From: Emydura subglobosa
Taxonomy: Eukaryota; Chordata; Testudines; Chelidae
Length of the DNA stretch: 64,000 bases
Direction of reading: 5' to 3'
NCBI GenBank assembly: GCA_007922225.1
Contig: ML679946.1
Coordinates: 91,495,313-91,559,312 of the forward strand
Made by a program: the position numbers and the translations under genes. Below are positions 34,200-45,764 of the stretch, piece by piece (the stretch's first letter is position 1; each line of letters begins with the position of its first letter). Under the pieces are notes generated by a model. That model did no database searches. It was not told the DNA's origin and worked only from the letters and a program-made list of their open reading frames with translations.

Positions 34200-35110
34200 T
34201 ATGTCAGTTCCAGGATCAACAAGTCCCTTTTCTCGTGGTAGCTGAGCAGGGGTTACTCCAGGTTAATTAACACACCTGGAGCCAATCAAGGCCCTGTCTA
34301 GGACTTGTTAAAAGCCTTCCCTCCAGAGAAAGGGTGTGGATGGAGCTGTGGGAGTGAAGTGAGCTACCAGAGAGTTTGTTACTAGGCAAGATGCTGTCAA
34401 GAGCCAGGAGGGTTTAGAAGGAGCAGGATGCTGGCAGGAGAGAACCCTGTAGGTACAAAGACTGGGGGAGGGAAAAACCCGGCTCAAAGAGGGCAAAGGA
34501 CCTTTCCCAGGCCTGGAGGCCTAAGGGATAAGACCCTGCCAAAAAAGAAAGATTGAACTGGACATTTGGTTTGGGCACTACCACATCCATGGGGCTGTCA
34601 GACGTCAAGAGCCTCCCCTGCCAAGGAGGCCAGGAATGGCCCCTGTCTGAGCCCCTGTCTGAGCAGGGTACAGACACTAAGTCAAGGGGCACAGGGAAGT
34701 AACCCAGGGAAGCTAGCAACTTTCCTGAAACCACAGTGCAGGGCTACTATTTGTAGGGTCCCTGGCTTGGGGCCCAGAGTTGAGGGTGGGACCAGGCTCC
34801 CCTACCCCCACTGGCCATTTACTGGAGGGGCAAGAGCCTCAGTGAAGAGGTAAGGGCCTATGAGAACTAGAGACAGGACTAGGAGCTAGCAGGGAGTGGC
34901 CATCTTAGAGCAGCTGTATTACCCTCCCCCACCACTAGAGGGTGGAAGAACACTAAGGGGTGAAGTAGTTCCCTGTTCTACTACTAAAAGGAAGCGCTGG
35001 ACCCACTGAGGTAGAGGAAGAGCTTTGCCACTGTGTGTACATGTAATAAAGTCTACTTTATCAGATAGTGTGTTATTTCCTGTTAGGTAGTTACATCATC
35101 TTCACAACAT
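34200..35110 (+). mobile_element. Probable solo LTR, plus strand
   Basis: This is a GC-richer block with LTR-like order: TTAAAAGCC (TATA-like, about 34309), a long purine-rich U3/R, AATAAA at 35045-35050, then a T-rich stretch ending near TTCACA (35098). I could not find a convincing target duplication, so both edges are approximate. The element class is inferred from the layout and from resemblance to the other LTRs here. Confidence 0.55.
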
Positions 35111-36844
35111 CAATCTAAACCTATTGACAGAGTCTAGTCTGTATTAGAGTCAGCATTATTGCAATTGGGAGAAAATGAGATGGTGGCTTCTGAAGAAAAT
35201 GTGATGTGTGAAGCTCACAAGGTTTCCATTCATGGATTATGTAGTTAATGGGCAGTCACTGACACTTTGAATCCTCAGATGAAAACAAAGTGCTCCTTTT
35301 ATGTGATGTGGTGTTTTGCATAGTGTTATGTCAGGTCCTTTGCTCTTACTATTGTGTTTCTAGGACTAATATAGGTACATTGTTTCAGAGGCAGGAGATT
35401 AGCATTAACAGGATAGTCAGCTGTTTCATGATACTTAAAATACTTGCTCTGTCTGCTGCTTAATCCATGTTCATAGTTTAGGTATCCAATACGAATCCTA
35501 TTGCTGAAGTTATATGGTAAAGAAACATATATCAAGGGAATGCTTTAGTTCAGACCCATCTGTCTCTTCTACAGACAGAGGAGAAAGCAGTCCAGGCTCT
35601 TGACAGATAAACTACATTACAATGATATTGTCCATCAACGGAGACAAGTTTTGTTTTGGTTTCCAGATTCAGAAAAGCTCAACTCTATAACAGTAGTGTC
35701 TACCCCTATGTCTCCCCTCTTGGGATAGATGGAGGGGATGGTAGGTTCTCGTGCATGTGATGGAAAGAGAAGACTTACAGGACTTAGATATGTTTTAGTT
35801 AAGCTTCCATACTTTATGCTTATCACAAATGACACAAACTTTTGTGGTTCTAGTAATTGACTGATTTTTTCAAAGAGCTTAAAGGAGTTAAATACTGTTT
35901 GAGAACCTATTTCAGTTGGCCTCCCAAATCTCAAAGTCTCCATTGAGACTATTTCTCTGCTTCATAGTTGGACAGAGATTGAACCCTGTTTAATACCTCT
36001 TGTCTGTATGGTGTCTTTTGTTTTTGTTTTGTTTCCCCTGGCTTGAAGAAAATATTTTTCATGAAAACACTTTAGAAAGATGATAGGAAAAATCCTAGTC
36101 AAGTCCAAAATCAAATGCAGTGAGCATGGTGACTAGGAGCAAAGCAAAGATCAGTAAAGGTGGGGAACAATTGGAGTTTATTCTTAGTTTCACAATAGAT
36201 CTTCAAGAGGAGAGAAAACTATTATTAGTCATTTTTCTCCAATCTGCCCTTCCAGTTTCCATATCAGACCCTTATTGCCAGGTTCTGCCATCTAATATGC
36301 ATATACCATTTCCATTGGAGTGAAGATGCGTTTACATGTCCTGTAGTAGAATTAGGCCCTTGAGTTGTATGCACAGAACTCTAGTTATCTCATCCCTATC
36401 CTGTCAACTCTTAGGAACTTTGGCATTGTCAAAATTTTGTCTAATTTCACCACCGTGCACACTTCATACTTTGCATATTTATATCCATTTAATGAGAGAT
36501 AAACAAGCCTAATTAATACTACTTGTTTTCCTCTCTGTAATAATTTGTTTACTTGCAAAATATTATACAGCCTCTATATGTTTCTGTGTGTTGTACAACA
36601 TTTCCAAAAGAGTGTGGGCACTGGTAAATAAGGCAAATGAAGCTGGGACTCAAGCTGTGTGGAAGCTGGTTTGTTTGTTTCTGTAGTTAGCTGTTTTCCT
36701 TGATAAATTCCCTTTGTTTAACAAAATCTGTGATTCCATATGACATTCTCTCCATATTCATGTCTGAGGAGATGGTTGATAGCACATCATTTCTACAATA
36801 TAATCTGAAATGCAGAGGAAGTTTGTTAATGAATAAATCAGAAA
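35111..36844. other. 1.7 kb without a recognised element
   Basis: No repeat or exon is recognised. The minus-strand open frame at 35635-35943 (102 codons) has no domain. Confidence 0.35.
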
Positions 36845-37150
36845 TTACAGATGGAAAAGAGATTTTATGTCATCTAATCCATCTTCCTGTCGGAAGGATG
36901 CTTCCCTATATAACATATTCACTAGTGCTTTGCCACAGACTCTTTTAATGACCCAAGTGTTGGGACTTCCATCCTTTCCTTTGGGGAAATTATTCGTGAT
37001 TTTTTTTCCAGATGCTCAACCCAATTTTCCCTCTGCTTTATGTACAGTACTTGAATTGGACCAGTTTCAGAACTGCCTCAAAAATGACAGTTTGTATCTT
37101 ATTCTGCAACAACGTGTGTCCACTCTTCCATTGGCGGCTGACTTCAAATG
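36845..37150 (-). mobile_element. CR1/L3-like 3'-end fragment, minus strand
   Basis: ACAGATGGAAAAGAGATTTT, then TCATCTAATCCATCTTCCTG, GCTTCCCTATATAACATATTC and GGGACTTCCATCCTTTCC are the reversed 3' region of a CR1-type LINE. It is divergent, and its 5' end fades near 37150. Confidence 0.65.
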
Positions 37151-37699
37151 CAATCTGAATTTGCTATTTTTGGTTCAGTAAATCTGTGGGGCTGTTTCTT
37201 CTGCACAGTGAAATGTGCTAATTAATTAAATCTTAAAATGCTTCCCAGATGTGTTTCAATAACAAAACATATCTGTTACATCTTGTAGAAAATTTCCCTA
37301 ACAGATGTTCCTTTTTTGCTTGTTTGTTTAAGTGTGGTAAAGACATCTTAATCCTATTCTGGCAAAGACTGATAAAGCTAATCCTCATTATAAACTTGTC
37401 ATCTTCTAAATACATAGTCAGGCAGTATTTTCAGTATACTTAAACTCACTAGTGATCCTTTATTGGTTTAGTAAGGATCAGCAATGTGCTAAATCCTAAG
37501 AACTGACATGAGATCACAGTGGTGGGGTATTGGACTGCAATAGTCTTGGCACTATTAGACATCTCTGAATATTATCTGGGGACACTGATAATCTGTGGTT
37601 AGGCTGTTGATCCGGAGCTAAAGAGTTCAGGTGGGCAGATCCATTGGTGCACCTGCAACTGACTAATAGTGATAAGTAATAACTGGCTAATACTGAGGC
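37151..37699. other. Unassigned sequence
   Basis: No element is recognised. Confidence 0.35.
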
Positions 37700-38095
37700 T
37701 TGTGTTTAATGTGCTGGCCTGGGACTTGGGAGAGGTGGTCTAAGTGCCAGGTTCTGCCACCAGCTTCATGTGTGACAGTGGGTACATTCTTTAGGACCAA
37801 ATCCTGCAATTTACTCAGTGCAAATAGACCCCACCTCAAGTCCCACTAGAGACAATGGGATTCTATGTGGGGGCATGTTTCTGCCTCCCCAGAGTCATTT
37901 GTAGGATCAAGGCCTTGATCTCACTAAGCCTCAGGGTCTATCTGTAAAAATGGAGTTAGCAATATTTTGTTTCTTGTCTCCTTAAATTGTGAGCTCTTTG
38001 GGGAAGAGTCCCTTACAATGTATAGGTACAGTACCTAGCGCAATGGGGCCAGGATCTCAACCACTACCATAATAATAATCAAATGATTTGGGAAA
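37700..38095 (+). repeat. MIR SINE with tail, plus strand, split by a MITE
   Basis: The left part is GCCAGGTTCTGCCACCAGC and TGTGTGACAGTGGGTACATTC. After the insertion the core resumes with TCTCACTAAGCCTCAGGGTC and CTGTAAAAATGGAGTTAGC, then the tail TTGTGAGCTCTTTGGGGAAG and GTACCTAGCGCAATGGGGC, ending in (ATA)n. It is unusually complete apart from the insertion. Confidence 0.82.
37793..37914. mobile_element. Short palindromic MITE inside the MIR
   Basis: The left end GGACCAAATCCTGCAA (from 37795) pairs with the reversed right end GGCCTTGATCCTACAA. It is flanked by TTA on the left and TTG on the right, compatible with a decayed 3-bp TTA duplication. It has the CTAGAGACAATGGGATT core of the dispersed palindrome family. 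It is about 120 bp and non-coding. Confidence 0.65.
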
Positions 38096-38559
38096 AGCTG
38101 TATTCCACTGGGGTCTTTGTATTCTGTGTGAACTTGCACAGAATAATAAAGAGTCTACTTTAAAAAAAATAGGATGGTACCAATTATTTTAAATCTGCCC
38201 CTCTGCTGAAGAAACAGCATTAAAATAAGAGTTTGTTGATGGCCAGCAACTCTGGTGTAACTCCACTGATCTCATGGGATGAAGATGTCTCTATTCTATA
38301 ATACATTTGAAATCTCACACCTAGTGAGCATCTATATAGCTCCCACCCCAAATATCTGACCTGTTTTTATTATAGTGATAGAAAACCTCTCATGATGTGC
38401 AACTGGCATTTTAACATTGCAGGACATGTATTTGTCATGGTCCCATAGATATCAGGATGAGGTGTATTAGCAATCTAGAAGATCCTGTGATAACTTTCAG
38501 AGAGGAGATTCCTTCCCCTCCCCCTGCAAACATGAGGAAGTTAGAATCAGTCTAAGGGA
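38096..38559. other. Unassigned; one palindromic repeat core
   Basis: 38245-38300 carries GGTGTAACTCCACTGATCTC of the palindromic repeat type. The rest is not recognised. Confidence 0.35.
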
Positions 38560-39330
38560 AAATGTTAGAAAATTAAAATTCCTAGAAGCAGCATGGAAGT
38601 GGCTTAAGATGCCATATTAGAATCTAAGAAGGAATGCAGAAACCTCAAATGGAAAAAGAAAAAGAAAATCACAAAGTTAAAAGCAGAGTGGTTAAATGGA
38701 TAGATTAGAAGAGTTTATTAAAATGGAAATCCATCCCTAGTGCCAGTGGAACAGAATGTATGCTCAGGTGAGATATAGAATGAAGATTAAGATGAAGAGA
38801 ATGAAAGGGAAATCTAAAGGATAAATAGCCAAAACAAATGAGAAATTCCTTAAGTAAATTAGAAATAAAAAGAAACTAGCAGAGTCAGAGTATTACGTAC
38901 CTCACCCGGATGTGAACAGAGAAATCAGAGAGAATATAGACACTGCAGAGTTGTTTGTTTTTACACCACTCTTTAGCACATCAAGAGACAGGGGACGATA
39001 CCTCTACAAAGGCTACTTTTTACGTGTGAGTTACTGTCAGATATATATTTTTTGAATGGCGGTAATGGAATACTGAGGAAATAAAGCTGCAACAAAGCAG
39101 CTGGACCAGAGAGGATTAATCCAAGAGTTCTGGAGGGACTAAAGACTAATGTAGGGTAGCTAAGCTACTACCAATAACATGCATTATTAAGAACAGCAGC
39201 TTGAAGGAGTGAATGTCCCAGGGGACTAGTAATGTCATATGGAACCTTCTTTATCGTCACACAATAGCTGCAGTGCAGGAACCATGGCCTGAAAGATGAA
39301 TAATGGCTTAGGATAGGGAGAAGGGACAGA
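38560..39330 (+). mobile_element. CR1 ORF2 5'/middle fragment, plus strand
   Basis: An A-rich coding-strand CR1 piece. It has AGCAGCATGGAAGTGGCTTA, then GGAAATCCATCCCTAGTGCC (linker between endonuclease and RT), then AACAAAGCAGCTGGACCAG and GGATTAATCCAAGAGTTCTGG (start of RT). It is truncated before the RT active site. All frames are broken. Confidence 0.7.
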
Positions 39331-40166
39331 ACCAGGCTGATACTCTTTTATATTTCAAGAATGGTGCTTTTCTATTTTAAACTTTCATTTAAGAAAGAGT
39401 AGATTTAATTAATACTGGCAAGTTCAGGTATTGCAATATCTGCCATTACACCTTAATAAACACTGAGCTGGTCTAGGAGCTCTCACCTGAATAGTCTACA
39501 TCTAGAATAGCTATTCAGGTATTGAATTCCTGATTGACAATTCTATCTTCCCCCAGCTCCTCTACTTGTGACTTCAGATAATCACCCCTGTTCACTTTGC
39601 CATATTCTTCTTACCGTCCTCCTAAACCCCATGGTTTATTTTCCCTAAACCCTATTAAAAATAGTCCCCTTTTGTCCTTTCTTGCTTTAGAAAGAGAAAA
39701 GGGTATTGACACACTCTGTACAGGCAAAGAAAACAGGGGAAAGGACAAGAAAAATCTAACCAAGATAAAGGAATACTGCAGTTTCTGCTGCAGTACCACA
39801 TTTCTACGATCATGAGATGTCAAGTTAGGCCAGAAAACCAAAGCACTCTTGACTTCACTCACATGATTTAAGATAGCATCTCCATTAGTAAGCAAGTTCT
39901 GACAGCTTCCCCCATGTCTCTGTCTCAAGATGAAGATTGGATCCAGAACATTAAAGGAGATTTCCTTTTTGAGGTGATACTTACCTAAGATTAAAGAATG
40001 CCCCATTTTCTATTATTTACAGAGCATGCCAAATGCACAAGCTTCTTTATAGACAAATCAGTTGACAATACCTGTCCCTGGAAGACCTTGCAATGTAAGG
40101 CATGAATTCTACAAATACTTAAGCACATGCTTGATTTTACTCCTGTGAATGGTCCCATTGATTTTT
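39331..40166. other. Unassigned sequence
   Basis: Frames 39597-39815 (+) and 39611-40006 (-) overlap on opposite strands and show no domain. A palindromic repeat core is at 40095-40165. Confidence 0.4.
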
Positions 40167-41396
40167 CATAGAGTCATAGAAGTGTAGGAGTGGAAGGGAC
40201 ACCAATAGGTCTCTAGTCCAATCCCCTGCACCGAGGCAGTCCTAAGTATTATCTACACTATTCTTGACAATTGATGACGAAGATTCCACAACCTACATAG
40301 GTGCTTAACTATCCTTAAAGTTAGGAAGTTTTTCTTAATGTCTAACCGAAATCTTCCTTGCAATTACTTTTTGTCCTGTCCTCAGTGGTTAAAGAGAACA
40401 ATTTATCACTCTCCTCTTTATAACAATCTTTTACATACTTGAAGACTGTTATCATGTCCTCCCTCACCCCAGTCTTCTCTTCTCCAGACTAAATAAACCC
40501 AATTTTTTTCAATCTTTCCTGTAGATCATGTTTCCTAGGACTTCAATCATTTTTGTTGCTTTCCTCTGGACTTTCTCCAGTTTGTCCATATCTTTCCCAA
40601 AGTGTGGTGCCCAGAACTGGACACATATCCCATTTTGAAGACTTGCCAGTGCTAAGTAGAGTGGAGAAATTACTTACCATGTCTTGCTCACAAAACTCCT
40701 GCTAATACATCCCAGAATGATCTTTGGTTTTTTTGTAAAAGTATTACATTGTTGACTCTCACTTAGTTTGTGATCCACTATAGTCCCCAGATACTTTTCT
40801 GCAATACTCCTTTCTAGGCAATCATTTCCCATTTTGTTTTTATGCAGTTGATTATTCCTTCCAAACTGGAGCTATTTGTATTTTTCCTTATTGAATTTCA
40901 TCCCATTTAATTCAGACAGTCTCTCTAGTTGGTCAAGATCATTTTGAGTTCTAATCTTGTCCTAAAAAGTGCCTGCAATCCCTCCTGTCTTGGTATCATC
41001 TCCAGACTTTACAAGCGTGTTCTCAATGCCATTATCCAAATCATTTTTTAAGTTATTGAACAAAATTGAACTCAGGACAGATCTCTGTGGGACCCAACTC
41101 AGTATGTCCTTCATAGCTTGACTGTAAACCATTGATAACTACTCTCTGAGTATGATTTTCCACCCAGTTGTGCACCTATCTTAATATAGTTGGTTCTTCT
41201 AGGCTCTATCGTCCTAGTTTGCTTATGAGTAGGTCATGTGAGACAGTATCAATAGCCTTACTAAAGTCAAGATATATCACATCTGCTGCTTCTCCCATCC
41301 ACAAGGTTAGTTACCCTGTCAATGAAGAATTTTGAGTTGGTTTGATATGATTTGTTCTTGACAAATCCATGTTGACTGTTACTTATCTTATTATCT
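40167..41396 (-). mobile_element. CR1 3' copy (1.2 kb), minus strand
   Basis: Starts with TCATAGAGTCATAGAAGTGT (reversed tail) and ends at GACAAATCCATGTTGACTG, the reversed RT motif upstream of the active site. The layout is collinear with CR1 ORF2 3' half. It has many stops and is abruptly 5'-truncated at 41396, where a MIR/L2-type tail begins. Confidence 0.9.
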
Positions 41397-41397
41397 T

Positions 41398-41485
41398 CCA
41401 AAGGATTATAAACTGTGTTTGTGCAGTACCTAGCACAATGAGACCCTGATCAGTTATGATGGTTGGGCACTATCATACTATGAAT
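41398..41485 (+). repeat. MIR/L2-type 3' tail, plus strand
   Basis: ATAAACTGTGTTTGTGCAG, TACCTAGCACAATGAGACCC and GGTTGGGCACTATCATAC match the tail at 37985-38090. Short remnant only. Confidence 0.7.
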
Positions 41486-42639
41486 AAGAAGATACTATGA
41501 ATCCACAATGACTGATTCAGAATTACTTACAACTTCTTAGCAGAATACATAAATCATCAAAGATGACTCAGTCACTATGTCTGCTTCATGTACAGTATTG
41601 CTCAAAAATGTAAATAAGGTGTTAGGCTGCAAAGAAGAAGATAGAGATAATAAAATTCAATGTGCAATATAAATTCAATGATATGGTATGTTCTTCTCTT
41701 GATGGCTGCCTTTAGGGTTGATCACCTGCTCTCTAAATGACATAGAGCTAGAAACGCTTTGAAAGGGACACTTGGATGAAGGGTGGAGTTTTCATATACA
41801 AAAGATATTTTAAAAGACTAGGATTGGTTAGGCTACAATTCTGCAAAGACATATGAGCATGGTTACCTCTACTTACTGGGAGTTGTCTCAGGCACTTTGA
41901 TGGGACCTATCACAGTGTGCAAAGTTATGCAAGCATGAAAGTCTTTGCAGGGTCAGGGCTCTGCTTGGAAATGAGGAAACTTGATAGAGGAATTTAAAAT
42001 AACTAGTATATCAAAGAACAACTCAAGGTACAAAGATGTTAAGAAAAGAAAGTTGAGTAGAATGTTATAAGAAAACATGCTGTATCATGGGAGTGCCTGA
42101 GGCAATTAGGAATTTATTTATTTAAAAGTATTACAGTCATTCTAGACACCCGGCCTCCTATGCTTTGTGCACCTGTCACATAAATTAGAAGATACAATCT
42201 AACATTAAAGGATCCTAAATATTTAGCGTCATAAATATCTACTAATCCTCAGCCCATCCGTTCCTCAAAAGCCCTAGAAAAAAAATCAGTCTTATAGAGT
42301 CCTCCTCTGTCCTAGCATGCAGTTAGGGTTGGTTAATGTAAAGGCTTTGAGCACAAAGCTCTCTATCGAGTTTAGAAGAAGCAGGTTGCCTTACCAACTA
42401 TGGTTGAGATTTTTGAAGCTGACTGGATGAGAGACACGCAGCTCCACTGAAACTAATGGGAGTTGTGTGTCTAACGGCCCTAGTTAGTTTATGCTATCAT
42501 TTTTTGCTGCAGTGCTGATCTCAGTTTAAGAAGCAAACCGACCAGTCATGCATGCCCTGTAGTCAATGGGGCTGTTGGGCCTGTGATTCTCTTTGTTCTT
42601 TAGGGTGCAATGCACACACAGTACAGTGAGCTAGTGGAA
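41486..42639. other. Mostly unassigned; palindromic repeats
   Basis: Inverted-repeat copies lie at about 41836-41955 (ATTCTGCAAAGACATATG ... AAAGTCTTTGCAGGGTC) and 42408-42482 (CTCCACTGAAACTAATGGGAG core). Otherwise nothing is recognised. Confidence 0.45.
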
Positions 42640-43300
42640 GGCTGTCTGCTCCATGGTGCTCCATTTCACCCATGGCTAGGGGATGTGTGGTGGGGAACGT
42701 GGAAGAAGCAACCAGAAAAGGGGGCCTATCAAGCAGTCATAGGAGATGGGGGAAGAGGGGTTATGATGTTAACCGTATGTGTGTGACAATATTCCCTATA
42801 CTGTCCCCTTCCCCCTCCACATCACCTCCCACTCCCAGGCCTGTGCTGTATGGTCTTTCTGATGCTGCTCTCCCTTCAGCATCCACACTGCAAAGACCTC
42901 CCTGTACCTCGTCTCAGCTGTACCCATGTTCCTTTGGCAACAGTGAGGAGGAGTAATGTTGGCCACCCCTCAGGTTTGGCCCTGCCACTCTCAGTCATGG
43001 GTCGGTGGGACAGTCAGCGCTGCTGCTTGTGTCTGCTGCCGTGGGGCTGGCTCCTGCACCAGTGCTTTCCCTGGGGGCCTGCCCGGCCTTGGCCCACTTC
43101 CAGTGGCTCATGTCCCCTCTTGAGGATGGTGAATGACACAGCACCTGCGCAGGCCAAGCTGGATGGGGGAGGTGCTGAGTGTAGTATGGACTCAGAGGCT
43201 GAGGTGCTGGGGCCAGTGGCTGCAGTGGTGATGGTCCCACAGGGAGTGACAGCCCGTGCCTTGGCGTAAGCAGGAATGATCTCTCCTGATCTCTAGCGAT
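42640..43300. other. GC-rich block of unknown origin
   Basis: This stretch is clearly richer in G+C than its surroundings and holds overlapping frames of 94, 139 and 112 codons on both strands. The longest plus frame (42850-43269) is rich in Leu, Pro, Ala and Val with no domain. It could be a decayed retrocopy, an LTR-like repeat or a small CpG-island remnant. No splice or promoter evidence decides. Confidence 0.4.
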
Positions 43301-44539
43301 GAGCTGGGGGAAAAACCATGTTTGCATAGACATGCCTGCTCTGCCTCGGTGCGCCGCATGATAGAGCTGCTTTACTTAAATGATCCGTTGTGATTGGTGC
43401 TGGCTTTCAGATCATTCTAGTACCAGGTGCAGGGGTAATGAAATGTTGTATGAGTAAAGGGCAGCTCTGACGGGGGCGGGGGGGGTGTCACCTCACGTGC
43501 CAAGCAGGGCATAGGGATGCCAAAGCTCAGTGGAGATGAGTGGCGGGGGACTGATGTTTCTACCTGGTGGAGTGGATGCTGCCTAAAGAGTCCTAGATGC
43601 CGTTTGACCTTTGCCTCGCCAATGCTTAAAGACAGAGCTGATCAGACTCAACTGAGAGTCATTGTTTCTATTCACTGATTACCAGAGCTGAATCCCTGAT
43701 AAGCAGATATAGGGGCTACATCTGAGACCCGGTGTAAAGACAGTGGTGAAATTAAACATTGTTCAGAGGCTGTACTAGCAGCGAGGTTCCCTGCTACCCA
43801 GTGAAATCACCCGACTAACTTATGTTTGCAGAAGATAAAGAAATGTTGCCATTAAAGAACCATAGTATGCTGCCCAAAACCCCCACCAATTGATTAAGAG
43901 GTAAAACAGGATAACGTGTATACTGAAGTAGAGAAAGGATTGCTAATGATAAGACTAAAAGCTTTGATAGCTATACTTTAATAATCTGTAAATATGGATG
44001 TTGAATGAATATAGATAAGTAATGCTTTGACCAAGGTGTTGCCTGGCATGAGAGTGTTTTTGCCAATTTTTTTTTTATATAAATTGATGATTTAATTAAA
44101 ATGGTATTATTGCTGACAAAATAAGTAATGTGTTCTGTTTAAAGATGTAAATAAAAGGTACAAAAATATGTAATGATAAATTAAAAAACACTTTTTCTGG
44201 GAAGGCCCAGGAACTGACTGACACAGAACAACATGACAGAGAAACTCCAAAACGAGGAGGAAGAATGCAAAAGTTGGGTACTTGAAGCTTGTACATGCAT
44301 AATAGACAGGTTACATGTCGTAAATGCTGATTGGAGAAAAGCTGAGTAATGGAGAATGTGAAAATGTATAAGAATTCAAGTGAATGTGGGCCTAATTGGA
44401 AAAACACCAGACCAGAAAGTGAAGGACCAGACCAGAATATCAGAGGAAGTGATGACCCTCATGGAAGATCTCTCCAGTGCCCCAGAATGCGGTAATTTGG
44501 GCCCATTTACTTATTCTATCTTGTCTGTTGTTAGTCTCT
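43301..44539. other. Unassigned; possible LTR texture near 44300-44590
   Basis: A TGTATAAGAATTC TATA-like element (44367) and a downstream GACCAGACCAGAATATCAG stretch resemble the U3/R part of an LTR, but no ends or target duplication were found. A T-rich run lies at about 44068-44080. Confidence 0.35.
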
Positions 44540-45545
44540 GAACATATATTTCAAACAATGTGACAGTAATTTTGTCTGAAATTGTATAAGTAAAGGCAAA
44601 AATTGTTTTAAGTTTAAATTGGGTGGACTTGTGACTCGGTTTCTCACCTTATACTCCCAACAGGCTGAAAAACTTGGCCATCCTGTCTGCAGGTAGGTAT
44701 ACTTTGGCTGCCACAGAGTTAGAGTGGCCCTGATAAAGTCCATGTGTTGCACAAGCGTCAAAGTCTATTTCTTTATATTGAAACAAAGACCTAGGGAGTG
44801 AAAAAGGGCTACAGATTTCTTAGTAGCTGACTGTACCTTGACAAAAGAAGAAATCTTGAGGAGCCAGTCAGCGAAATAGGGGAAGATTATTATCCCCAGC
44901 TACCGAAGGTGAGCTGCAATGACAGAGAGGACCTTCATAAAGATCCATGGGGCAGCTGATATGCCAAAAGAGCAAGACACGGTAAGTGTTCAGTGCCGAC
45001 TATGAATTTGAGGAGGCACCGGTGCATGGGTATATGGGTACATGGAAGTAGGTATCCTGGAGGTCAAGGGCAGTGAATCAGTCCCAGGATCTAGTGATGG
45101 AATGATTGCTGCTAAGATGACCATCTTAAAACCCTCTGTGTGAATAAAAGCGTTTAGAGTCCAAAGGTCCAGAATTGGTCTCCACCTACCTTTTTTCTTG
45201 TGGATCAGGAAGTTTCTGGAATAGAATCCCTTTCTAATGAAGTCCAAGGGAAAGAGTTAAATTGCCCCCAGTTGCAGGATGGATTTCACCTCCTTGTTTG
45301 GGAGCCCCTCATGAGAAGGATCCCTGAATAGGGACAGGGGGTGGGGTGAAACGGAGGCATAGAGCTGAATTGGATGGAGTAACCCATCACAATCTCTCCC
45401 ATTACCCATTTGTCTGAGATGATGCAATCCCGGAGAGGGAGAAAATGGGCAAGACTGTCCCCCTGTGGATGAATGGGGTTGAAGATCCAGTGGAGAAAGC
45501 TTGTGATCCTCAAGCAATGGGTCAAAACAGTCATTTGGATGAGGT
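44540..45545 (-). pseudogene. DIRS-like reverse transcriptase remnant
   Basis: Minus-strand pol of a DIRS-type (tyrosine-recombinase) retrotransposon. Read 5' to 3' on the minus strand, it has the pre-RT block SDKWVMGEIVMGYSIQF (about 45375-45430), then FYSRNFLIHKKKGRWRPIL (about 45170-45230). Next come LDLQDTYFHVPIYP (motif A, about 45030-45075), PYFADWLL (active-site region, about 44858-44885), and LVQHMDFIRATLTLWQPKY (about 44690-44755). The blocks sit in different frames with internal stops. In related elements the active site reads Y-x-D-D; here the first Asp is Ala, so catalysis is lost. The tyrosine recombinase and RNase H parts are not seen. Assignment to DIRS is from motif style; an exact family needs a search. 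Confidence 0.78.
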
Positions 45546-45764
45546 AGCTGGTGCAATGAAGGCTGGGGATGTTAGTGAAGTGAACGCTGTGGTTAATGGC
45601 ACATTAATATCTCTGGTAGGTAAAGGTGAGGACAAGCTTCATGCAGTGAAAAAAGGGCAGCCAGTGGAAGGGCTCCCTACTCTCCATTGCATCAGCTATC
45701 CACTACTTCTTCTCATTTTTAAGGCACTTAAGAGAGAGGAGGTAATAAATCAGAGGAATTTCCA
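45546..45764. other. Possible upstream extension of the DIRS remnant
   Basis: The block continues without an obvious boundary from the DIRS pol remnant to the CR1 on the right. The plus-strand open frame 45445-45792 spans it and is antisense to the DIRS remnant, so it is probably not a gene. Confidence 0.35.

Noticed and set aside
33986..35098. LTR bounded by ACATC at 33981 and 35099
   Set aside because: The left part (33986-34199) does not look like an LTR and the 5-bp match is easily due to chance. I keep approximate borders instead.
39611..40006. 131-codon minus-strand frame
   Set aside because: No recognisable domain or splice context, and it is overlapped by a frame on the other strand.
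42850..43269. 139-codon frame as a gene
   Set aside because: No domain, overlapping frames on both strands, and GC-rich composition explains its openness.
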